A stretch of 6,359 bases of DNA from an uncultured Prevotella sp. (GTDB lineage Bacteria > Bacteroidota > Bacteroidia > Bacteroidales > Bacteroidaceae). The stretch covers positions 1 through 6,359 of the forward strand of contig CAJPPF010000131.1 in NCBI GenBank assembly GCA_905372445.1, given 5' to 3'. Of the stretch, positions 1 through 5,480 are shown piece after piece. Made by a program: the position numbers and the translations under genes. Each line of letters begins with the position of its first letter. The stretch's first letter is position 1. The notes below the pieces were generated by a model. The model had not been told where the DNA came from and did not search any database. It saw only the letters and a program-made list of their open reading frames with translations.

Positions 1-88
1 CAATCGTGCATCACAACCTCGCCGTTAGGCAAGGTTTTCGTGAGCAATCGTGCATTACAACCTCGCCGCCAGACAAGGTTATCGTGAG
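1..88 (-). repeat. Tandem 44-bp repeat, two units, each with an internal hairpin
   Basis: Two head-to-tail units, 1-44 and 45-88, match at 39 of 44 positions. Each unit holds a palindrome (15-36 and 59-80) with a 9-bp stem, aacctcgcc facing ggcaaggtt in the first unit, and a 4-nt loop. Read as plus-strand RNA, unit 1 has one C/A mismatch and unit 2 has two. Read as minus-strand RNA the same positions become G-U wobbles, so both stems pair completely. The minus strand is also the direction of the phosphatase gene at 170-880, so these could lie in its 3' untranslated region. The array begins at the window edge and may be longer. 44 is not a multiple of three, so the units do not encode a repeated peptide in one frame. 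Function unknown; an intergenic palindromic (REP-like) repeat is the simplest reading. The strand given is that of the better-paired RNA. Confidence 0.75.
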
Positions 89-103
89 AAATTACGAATC
101 GCA

Positions 104-132
104 AAGGAGACTCAATTGAGGTCTTCTTTTTT
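104..132 (+). terminator. Intrinsic terminator of a gene left of the window
   Basis: The stem arm at 104-113 (aaggagactc) pairs with 118-128 across an AATT loop. It gives ten pairs with one bulged G at 121 and one G-U pair (107 with 125). It is followed at once by T129-T132. The wobble pairs only in plus-strand RNA and becomes an A/C mismatch on the minus strand, and only the plus side has the T-run. It therefore points to a plus-strand transcript entering from outside the window. It may act weakly on the convergent phosphatase transcript, but no U-run follows in that direction. Confidence 0.7.
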
Positions 133-169
133 CTTGTATACAATAAGCCGTGTTTTGATGAATGTGGTA

Positions 170-880
170 TTATATATTTAAGTATGTGATAAAATCTTCA
201 GGTTTATCGTTCATTATCAATGCTTCAGGGAAGTGTGTTTCATCAAGTAGAGGCAGGCAATGTTCATAGTTTGCTATATCACTTGCAATATGTGCGTCGC
301 TGCCAAGAATCACGGGGACGTCATATTTTTTACATAGATTCAGAATTTCAATATAGTTGTCCTTTGCCTTATTAAAACCGCGTATGGGGCGCATGGAAGC
401 CGAATTAATCTCAAGCAGAGTGTGGCATTCTTTTGCAGCAAGGACTATTGGTTCATATATTAGCTCCGCTGCACCGTCGCCAGGATGCGAGATTATATTT
501 GTCCACGGATTGCGTATAGCGTTAATCACACCTTGCGTATTTTCCTCTTTTGTGCCACCTTCCCAACAGAATTCATGAATACCGGCAATACGTATGTCAA
601 GGCGTCTGCAATAGAAATCATCAAGATCGAGGTCGCCACGAGTATTAAGTATGTTGAGTTCTGCACCGAGTAGCAGGCGCATATCGCCGTATTGACGAGG
701 CACGACATGAATGTTTCGGAAATATATAGGGTGACATGTGCCGGGAATACTCGGTCCATGCTCGGTTACTCCGAGAATCTTCAGTCCTTTACGTTGACCT
801 TCTGCTATCATCTCCTGAAGGGTACTGAATGCATGACCTGACACTATTGTGTGTGTATGTGCGTCGACAAGTGATTTCAT
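170..880 (-). CDS. PHP-domain metal-dependent phosphatase, YcdX type
   Basis: A 236-residue protein of the polymerase-and-histidinol-phosphatase superfamily, closest in pattern to E. coli YcdX, a cytoplasmic phosphatase with a trinuclear metal site. Every ligand expected for this group is visible at nearly the same spacing: H8 and H10 in DAHTHT, H16 in SGHAFS, H41 in TEHGP, E74 in GAELNI, H102 in GIHE, H132 in SHPG, and D195 and H197 in GSDAH. The length fits the roughly 245-residue family. The open frame extends 17 codons further upstream, to 931, but homologues begin only a few residues before the first DxHxH motif, so the start at 880 (MKSLVDAHTHT) is preferred. There is no signal peptide. 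It is transcribed alone, divergently from the CotH-like gene, with a -7 box at 970-977. The physiological substrate of this family is not known, so only a phosphoesterase activity can be inferred. Confidence 0.9.
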   Translation of the reverse strand: MKSLVDAHTHTIVSGHAFSTLQEMIAEGQRKGLKILGVTEHGPSIPGTCHPIYFRNIHVVPRQYGDMRLLLGAELNILNTRGDLDLDDFYCRRLDIRIAGIHEFCWEGGTKEENTQGVINAIRNPWTNIISHPGDGAAELIYEPIVLAAKECHTLLEINSASMRPIRGFNKAKDNYIEILNLCKKYDVPVILGSDAHIASDIANYEHCLPLLDETHFPEALIMNDKPEDFITYLNI

Positions 881-969
881 ATTATACTGATGTTTATCAA
901 TGTTCTCGGTTAAGATGATGTAGTGCAGCACCTTTCATATTGTTCTTCAAATGCTCTTGAACTTTTCTG

Positions 970-977
970 CAAAGGTA
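970..977 (-). promoter_or_regulatory. Promoter -7 box of the PHP phosphatase gene
   Basis: The minus strand reads TACCTTTG here, a full match to the Bacteroidetes -7 consensus TAnnTTTG. The expected -33 TTG is weak: the closest is TTA at 999-1001 with a 21-bp spacer. Transcription would begin around 963-965 and leave a leader of about 85 nt before the preferred start at 880. This makes the upstream in-frame ATG at 931 lie within the transcript, so the box does not by itself settle the start. Confidence 0.55.
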
Positions 978-1101
978 GTGAAAATGTTTGTAAATCGGTA
1001 ATTTGGGTCTGAGAAAAAGGCATGTCCTCGAAATACGTGCTTCTTCTATGTGTTTCTGTATGTTAATATTGCCGTAGAAGGTCTTTTTTCTTCTATGAGT
1101 A

Positions 1102-1133
1102 TTGTTATTCCTTAATTTTGTTGATTACATTTG
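1102..1133 (+). promoter_or_regulatory. Promoter of the CotH-like gene
   Basis: A TTG at 1102-1104 (-33 element), a 21-bp spacer, then TACATTTG at 1126-1133, matching the Bacteroidetes TAnnTTTG -7 box. The predicted start is near 1139-1140, giving a leader of about 60 nt before the ATG at 1201. The rest of the 320-bp divergent intergenic region (881-1200) holds only the oppositely directed phosphatase promoter; I see no gene in it. Confidence 0.6.
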
Positions 1134-1200
1134 TATTCGCTTATTTCAAGTATGTTTAAAAACCAAATGAACCGTTTGTCCGAAAGATATTATTTTAATC

Positions 1201-3087
1201 ATGACGATGCTTAGAAACAAAATAATAGCCCTTCTTTTGCTTTCATCAGCAATGCTGAATGCTCAGACAAGTCATAAACTTAGCGGTACCATCATAGGAA
1301 CGGAGTATTCTGTTGATTATAGTAACGGGAGTCGTTCCACAACAGTCAACGTTAAGGGCAATGCCTTTGACGGTAAACTGAATACTTTCTTTGCTTCATA
1401 CGACCGTAGCTTCACTTGGGTTGGTCTTGATTTGAGTATTCCACATGTCATTACGAGAGTCAGATGGTCGCCTCGCAACGACGGTAACGGACCGAAACGT
1501 GTGCAACTGGCTCTGTTTGAGGGAGCAAATATGCCAGATTTCAGTGATGCTTTCCCATTATATCTAAATGATACGGAAGGTGTTATTGGCAGATACCAGT
1601 CAGCCGACGTCAATGTGAGCAAAGGATTCCGCTATGTACGCTACGTAGGACCTAACAATTCACGATGCAATGTTGCAGAAGTTGAGTTCTACGGTTATGC
1701 GAATGAAGGTACAAACGACACGTATTATCGTCCGACAAACCTGCCTGTAGTGAGTATTCACGTCGAAAATGCACAAGAGCCATACGACAAAGAGAATGCT
1801 CTTGTTTGCTCCGTGACACTTATTCCTGCCGATAAGAACGATACCGTGAAGGTGAAATCCGGAACAGTAAGATTGCGTGGAAATGCTTCTATGAGTTTCC
1901 CTAAGAAGCCTTACCGCATTACCTTTGATAAAAAACATCATGTCTTTGGTTCGCCGGCATCAGCCAAGAAGTGGGTGCTCATAAATAATTATGGTGACAA
2001 GACACTGATGCGAAATATTCTTGCCTTCGATATGAGCCGCCGAATGGAAATGGAATATACACCATTCTGTATTCCTGTTGATGTATTTGTAAATGGTGAG
2101 TACAAGGGTTGCTATCAGCTTGCCGATCAGATTGAGGTGAACAAGAACCGTGTGAATATAGAACCATTGGATAATACGATTACCTCCGGCTCTGAACTGA
2201 CGGGCGGATATCTTATTGAGGTCGATGCTTATGCTAATAAGGAAGCTGTCTACTTCCAGTCGTCGAAAGGCAATCCTGTGACGGTGAAGTATCCGGATGA
2301 TGAGGATATCAATATTTACCAGTGCAACTATATAATGAATAAGTTTAATAATCTCGAGGCAAGGTTATACAGTTCGAACTACACTTCAAGCAACGGATAT
2401 CGCTCGCTAATGGATCTCGACAGCTTTTTGAGACATTTCATTGTAGGCGAGTTCTCCGGAAATACAGACACATATTGGAGTGTAAACATGTATAAGCATC
2501 GTAATGACGAGCATTTCTATGTTGGTCCGGTTTGGGATTTCGACCTTGCATACGAAAACGATAACCGCACATACCCTATAAACGATCTGAGTGGATGGAT
2601 TTACGCTTCGAAAGGAAGCTGTGCCGGTAATTTCCGTGATTTCGTCACTCGTATTGTCATCTTTGACGAAAGAGCAAAGACACGCCTTTCAGAGCTGTGG
2701 CAGTATGCCCGCGACAAAAGAGAAGTGACGGAGGAAACGCTGCTGAAATACGTCGATGACCTTGCTGCAGAGCTTAACGCGTCACAGCGCCTTAACTATA
2801 TTCGTTGGGATAATCTCAGTCAGTATGTGCATCAGAACTGGCAGGCGTGTGGCAGCTACAAAGGCGAAGTGGACATTATAAAAAACTATATCAGTAAACG
2901 AATAGCATGGTTCGACAGAAAACTTAAGTTCGATCCTACAGGTATTGAGGATGTTCAGCTAAACGACGATGATAACGTTGCAAATCATGATATCTACACT
3001 CTCGATGGAAAGAATGTGGGTCGTGATATAGATGTTCTGCCTAAAGGCGTATATATCCGCAATGGAAAGAAACTCCTGATTAGATAG
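1201..3087 (+). CDS. Secreted CotH kinase-family protein with discoidin-like domain
   Basis: A 628-residue exported protein. Residues 1-21 are a signal peptide (basic start, LLLLSSA core, likely cut after NA) without a lipobox cysteine. Residues 29-166 resemble an F5/8 type C (discoidin) domain, which commonly binds glycans: note FDGKLNTFF, WVGLDLS, ITRVRW, YVRYVGP and AEVEFYGY. Residues 182-575 form a CotH-type kinase domain: LRGNAS (225-230), KKPYRI (235-240), WVLINNYGDKTLMRN (258-272), GCYQLADQIEV (303-313), GGYLIEVD (335-342) and GPVWDFDLAYEN (442-453), which contains the acidic WDFD motif expected to bind metal. Residues 597-628 (YTLDGK ... LPKGVYI, NGKK) look like the short C-terminal tail of Bacteroidetes exported proteins, possibly a type IX secretion sorting signal. 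Known CotH proteins phosphorylate spore coat proteins in Bacillus. This organism is unlikely to sporulate, so the substrate is unknown. ATG at 1207 is an alternative start. It is monocistronic and convergent with mscL. Confidence 0.85.
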   Translation: MTMLRNKIIALLLLSSAMLNAQTSHKLSGTIIGTEYSVDYSNGSRSTTVNVKGNAFDGKLNTFFASYDRSFTWVGLDLSIPHVITRVRWSPRNDGNGPKRVQLALFEGANMPDFSDAFPLYLNDTEGVIGRYQSADVNVSKGFRYVRYVGPNNSRCNVAEVEFYGYANEGTNDTYYRPTNLPVVSIHVENAQEPYDKENALVCSVTLIPADKNDTVKVKSGTVRLRGNASMSFPKKPYRITFDKKHHVFGSPASAKKWVLINNYGDKTLMRNILAFDMSRRMEMEYTPFCIPVDVFVNGEYKGCYQLADQIEVNKNRVNIEPLDNTITSGSELTGGYLIEVDAYANKEAVYFQSSKGNPVTVKYPDDEDINIYQCNYIMNKFNNLEARLYSSNYTSSNGYRSLMDLDSFLRHFIVGEFSGNTDTYWSVNMYKHRNDEHFYVGPVWDFDLAYENDNRTYPINDLSGWIYASKGSCAGNFRDFVTRIVIFDERAKTRLSELWQYARDKREVTEETLLKYVDDLAAELNASQRLNYIRWDNLSQYVHQNWQACGSYKGEVDIIKNYISKRIAWFDRKLKFDPTGIEDVQLNDDDNVANHDIYTLDGKNVGRDIDVLPKGVYIRNGKKLLIR

Positions 3088-3129
3088 TACTTTGGTGGTG
3101 TAACATCAACTCATTTTTATGCACACGCC

Positions 3130-3166
3130 ATATGATAAATTATCGGTGTCCGGTAATTTATTATAT
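3130..3166 (+). terminator. Strong 3' hairpin after the CotH-like gene, no U-run
   Basis: The arm at 3130-3146 pairs with 3150-3166 across a TGT loop, giving 17 continuous pairs. Two of them (3134 with 3162 and 3143 with 3153) are G-U wobbles that exist only in plus-strand RNA. It lies 43 bases after the CotH-like stop codon, so it most likely marks the 3' end of that mRNA. No T-run follows (caaagacg), so it is not a textbook intrinsic terminator; a 3'-end stabiliser or processed end fits as well. The rest of 3088-3296 contains no gene that I can see. Confidence 0.5.
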
Positions 3167-3296
3167 CAAAGACGTATCAGAAAACGTTGACAGATAAGTA
3201 TGGCAAACAATCGTTAAAGCCGCTAAAAAGGAATCGGATTATAAAAAACGATGTCGCCAACGATAAAACCTTATTGGTCTGATGATCGGTATGGTA

Positions 3297-3722
3297 TTAT
3301 TTATTTTTCAGCAGGTCGCGTATTTCTGAAAGAAGTTTCTCCTCTGCTGTTGGCTCCGGCTTTGGAGCAGGTGTTGCAGACTTTTCTTCCTTTTGCTTGT
3401 TCATCTTGTTGATGCCTTTCACAAGCATGAAAACACACAGTGATACGGTGATGAAGTTGATTGTCACCTGTATGAAATTACCGTATGCAATAGTTGCAGG
3501 AGCAAGTGTCACACCTTCGGCAATTTCCTTTGCAGGCAGTTGAAACTTAAGGTCTGTGAAGTTTACTCCGCCGATGATATAGCCGATAGGAGGCATGATG
3601 ATATCGTTGACGATAGAGTTTACTATACTTCCGAAAGCTCCGCCGACGATAATACCGACAGCCATGTCAATAGCATTACCTTTAACGGCAAACGCCTTGA
3701 ACTCATCTAAGAAATTACTCAT
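3297..3722 (-). CDS. mscL: Large-conductance mechanosensitive channel MscL
   Basis: A 141-residue inner-membrane channel that opens under membrane tension to release solutes during hypo-osmotic shock; it works as a homopentamer. The sequence aligns along its whole length with E. coli MscL (136 residues). It has an amphipathic N-terminus (FLDEFKAFAVKGN), a pore-lining first membrane helix at about 16-46 (IDMAVGIIVGGAFG, then IVNDIIMPPIG), a periplasmic loop at about 50-77, and a second membrane helix at about 80-103 (YGNFIQVTINFITVSLCVFM). A charged KGINKMNKQKEE segment and a Pro/Ala linker follow, then the C-terminal bundle helix (EEKLLSEIRDLLKNK). The start at 3722 matches the family N-terminus. 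It has its own promoter at 3760-3790 and no operon partners. I see no convincing intrinsic terminator on its strand. Confidence 0.97.
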   Translation of the reverse strand: MSNFLDEFKAFAVKGNAIDMAVGIIVGGAFGSIVNSIVNDIIMPPIGYIIGGVNFTDLKFQLPAKEIAEGVTLAPATIAYGNFIQVTINFITVSLCVFMLVKGINKMNKQKEEKSATPAPKPEPTAEEKLLSEIRDLLKNK

Positions 3723-3759
3723 AATAGTCTAATTGAATGTGATATATAATTTTAGTCTG

Positions 3760-3790
3760 CAAAAGTATGGAAAAAAATCAACCCATACAA
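3760..3790 (-). promoter_or_regulatory. Promoter of mscL
   Basis: The minus strand carries TTG (complement of 3788-3790), a 20-bp spacer and TACTTTTG (complement of 3760-3767). Both match the Bacteroidetes -33 and -7 elements with ideal spacing. Transcription should start near 3753-3755, giving a leader of roughly 30 nt before the mscL ATG. Confidence 0.7.
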
Positions 3791-3849
3791 CTTTTTCATC
3801 TAAAAAAGAACCTTTTCACTATAGAGAATGTAAAGTGTAGGTTACGATT

Positions 3850-3892
3850 AGCTATGTGTTTTGTAACAGTAAGTTGACATAGCTCGTTTTTT
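3850..3892 (+). terminator. Terminator-like hairpin upstream of the gap promoter
   Basis: AGCTATGT at 3850-3857 and ACATAGCT at 3877-3884 form a perfect 8-bp stem with a 19-nt loop, followed by CG and six T residues (3887-3892). Orientation is plus, yet no recognised plus-strand gene precedes it: mscL to the left runs the other way. It could insulate the gap promoter from read-through after the CotH-like gene, or end an unrecognised small transcript. The long loop makes it weaker than a standard terminator. Confidence 0.4.
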
Positions 3893-3924
3893 AGTGAATT
3901 TTTGAAGAAAAACAGTCGCATTCC

Positions 3925-3956
3925 TTGTTCTAATAGAAAATAAATCAGTACCTTTG
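3925..3956 (+). promoter_or_regulatory. Promoter of gap
   Basis: TTG at 3925-3927, a 21-bp spacer, and TACCTTTG at 3949-3956 match the Bacteroidetes -33 and -7 elements. The predicted start is near 3962, giving a leader of about 90 nt before the ATG at 4051. The last part of the leader is A-rich (ctcataaaaaacagaagaat), typical of translation initiation regions in this phylum, with no strong Shine-Dalgarno sequence. Confidence 0.7.
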
Positions 3957-4050
3957 TAGTCGTAAGCCGTATAGGGTGAGTTAACGCTGTTCCAACGGTT
4001 TTTTAATAACAGGATAAGATATTTTATTAACTCATAAAAAACAGAAGAAT

Positions 4051-5079
4051 ATGGTAAAAGTAGCAATTAACGGTTTCGGCCGTATTGGTCGTCTGGCTTT
4101 CCGTCAGATGTTTGAGACAGAAGGTTACGAGGTAGTTGCAATCAACGACCTTACATCTCCGGCAATGCTTGCACACCTCCTTAAGTACGATACAGCTCAG
4201 GGTGGTTTCGCTGGTAAGTTCGGTGAAGGCAAGCACACTGTAGAGTCAACCGATAACTCTATCATCGTTGACGGTAAGGAGATCATCATCTATGCTAAGC
4301 CAAATGCAGCTGAGCTCCCATGGGGTGAGATTGGTGTTGACGTAGTTCTCGAGTGCACCGGTTTCTATACATCAAAGGAGAAGGCTTCTGCTCACCTTAC
4401 AGCTGGTGCAAAGAAGGTAGTTATATCTGCTCCTGCTGGTAATGACCTGCCAACAGTTGTTTTCAATGTAAACCACAATGTACTCACAGCTAACGATAAG
4501 GTTATCTCTGCTGCTTCTTGTACAACAAACTGTCTTGCTCCAATGGCTGACGCACTCAACAAGTACGCTACTATCGAGAGTGGTATCATGTCAACAATCC
4601 ACGCTTACACCGGCGACCAGATGATTCTCGACGGTCCTCAGCGTAAGGGCGACCTCCGTCGTTCACGTGCTGGTGCTTGCAACATCGTTCCTAACTCAAC
4701 AGGTGCTGCTAAGGCTATCGGTCTCGTAATTCCAGAACTCAACGGTAAGCTCATCGGTTCTGCACAGCGTGTTCCAACTCCAACAGGTTCAACAACTATC
4801 CTCGTTGCAGTTGTTAAGGGTAAGGACGTTACAGCAGCTGGTATCAATGCAGCAATGAAGGCTGCTCAGACAGAGTCTTTCGGTTATACAGAGGATCAGA
4901 TCGTTTCTTCTGACGTAATCGGTATGAAGTACGGTTCACTCTTCGATGCTACACAGACTATGGTATCAAAGATTAATGACGATACATATCAGGTACAGGT
5001 TGTTTCTTGGTACGACAACGAGAACTCTTACACATCTCAGATGGTTCGTACTATCAAGTACTTCGCTGAGCTCGGTTAA
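4051..5079 (+). CDS. gap: Glyceraldehyde-3-phosphate dehydrogenase, phosphorylating, class I
   Basis: A 342-residue cytoplasmic glycolytic enzyme that oxidises glyceraldehyde 3-phosphate with phosphate and NAD to 1,3-bisphosphoglycerate; normally a homotetramer. The N-terminal Rossmann fold opens with NGFGRIGR (7-14), and Asp33 in AINDL suits NAD rather than NADP. The catalytic cysteine is C157 in SAASCTTNC, with its partner H184 in STIHAYT. The phosphate-site regions are RRSRAGACNIVPNSTGAAKA (203-222) and AQRVPTPTGS (238-247), and the C-terminal WYDNENSYTSQM (320-331) is intact. Full length with no anomalies. Codon use is strongly biased (repeated GGT, CGT, AAC, AAG, GTT) compared with the CotH-like gene and miaA, which fits very high expression. 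It stands alone, with its own promoter and terminator. Confidence 0.98.
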   Translation: MVKVAINGFGRIGRLAFRQMFETEGYEVVAINDLTSPAMLAHLLKYDTAQGGFAGKFGEGKHTVESTDNSIIVDGKEIIIYAKPNAAELPWGEIGVDVVLECTGFYTSKEKASAHLTAGAKKVVISAPAGNDLPTVVFNVNHNVLTANDKVISAASCTTNCLAPMADALNKYATIESGIMSTIHAYTGDQMILDGPQRKGDLRRSRAGACNIVPNSTGAAKAIGLVIPELNGKLIGSAQRVPTPTGSTTILVAVVKGKDVTAAGINAAMKAAQTESFGYTEDQIVSSDVIGMKYGSLFDATQTMVSKINDDTYQVQVVSWYDNENSYTSQMVRTIKYFAELG

Positions 5080-5118
5080 GAATTTCTCTTGGAGTAATCC
5101 AAAGAATAGTAAATACTG

Positions 5119-5149
5119 CCGCTTGAGATAATTCTCAAGCGGTTTTTTT
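5119..5149 (+). terminator. Intrinsic terminator of gap
   Basis: A perfect 10-bp stem, CCGCTTGAGA at 5119-5128 and TCTCAAGCGG at 5133-5142, with a TAAT loop and seven T residues directly after (5143-5149). It lies 39 bases after the gap stop codon. This is the clearest terminator in the window and separates gap from miaA transcription. Confidence 0.95.
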
Positions 5150-5196
5150 ATGTCTGTAAAGACTAATCACTACCTCATTTCGGTATAAGCATTGCA

Positions 5197-5397
5197 TAAC
5201 CCCAATCGGTCAATAGACCGCAGTGCCTTTTTATTTTCAATGAACAATAGCTTTCCTACTGCTTTCGTCAGCTTGTGTGGCATCTTACCAGCCTTATTAC
5301 CTTGCCGTAGCCCGCTACGCCCACGGTAACAAGGCTCGCTGGTCTGCTCCACAATCAGACGAAATCAGGCAAGGAATCTATTGACCTATTTGGGTTA
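5197..5397. repeat. 201-bp structured element with 21-bp terminal inverted repeats
   Basis: The stretch between gap and miaA is bounded by inverted repeats at 5197-5217 and 5377-5397 that match at 19 of 21 positions. The match stops abruptly outside them. Both ends finish in TA (TAACCC ... GGGTTA), as expected if TA were a target duplication. Inside are further palindromes: CGGTC/GACCG at 5207-5220; a long stem of 5290-5301 with 5325-5336 (11 of 12 matches) enclosing CGTAG/CTACG at 5306-5319; and GTCTG/CAGAC at 5342-5360. The single mismatch of the long stem (5296 with 5330) becomes a G-U pair in minus-strand RNA. No transposase is present. A miniature inverted-repeat element fits best; a structured RNA or regulatory repeat is possible. 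A minus open frame of 60 codons (5170-5352) crosses the left end and shows no gene-like features. Confidence 0.55.
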
Positions 5398-5421
5398 AAT
5401 TCTTTTCTTGTATGCAAATAT

Positions 5422-5452
5422 TTTGTCCGTTGGCATAAAATAATTATCTTTG
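5422..5452 (+). promoter_or_regulatory. Promoter of miaA
   Basis: TTTG at 5422-5425, a 19-bp spacer and TATCTTTG at 5445-5452 match the Bacteroidetes -33 and -7 elements; this is the only promoter here with the full four-base TTTG. The start is predicted near 5458, only about 22 nt before the ATG at 5481. The -33 box begins 25 bp after the right end of the inverted-repeat element. Confidence 0.75.
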
Positions 5453-5480
5453 CACGTATACATAATTTAGAATATATATA

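Noticed and set aside
1..88. Possible CRISPR array
   Set aside because: The units are contiguous 44-bp tandem copies with no unique spacers between conserved repeats, and no cas gene is nearby.
128..143. Shared motif TTTTCTTGTATnCAA at 129-143 and 5403-5417
   Set aside because: The shared run is short and A/T-rich and the flanks do not align, so I cannot support a common repeat from this window alone.
881..931. Upstream start extending the PHP protein by 17 residues
   Set aside because: The extra residues precede the conserved family N-terminus, and homologues begin just before the DxHxH motif; the ATG at 878-880 fits better.
1070..1097. TAGAAG / CTTCTA inverted repeat in the divergent intergenic region
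   Set aside because: Only 6 bp, in a low-complexity T-rich stretch and not placed relative to either promoter like an operator; chance is likely.
3241..3266. Possible mscL terminator (run of T on the minus strand at 3242-3247)
   Set aside because: The preceding sequence forms at best a three-pair stem (GTT/GAC with a wobble); the AACGAT copies here are direct, not inverted, repeats.
3848..4236. Minus-strand open frames of 72 and 69 codons over the gap promoter and 5' end
   Set aside because: They are antisense to the gap leader and coding region, show no domain or promoter, and overlap each other.
5170..5352. 60-codon minus-strand open frame between gap and miaA
   Set aside because: It runs through the left inverted repeat and the nested hairpin, has no TAnnTTTG promoter or recognised domain, and is best explained by the non-coding element.
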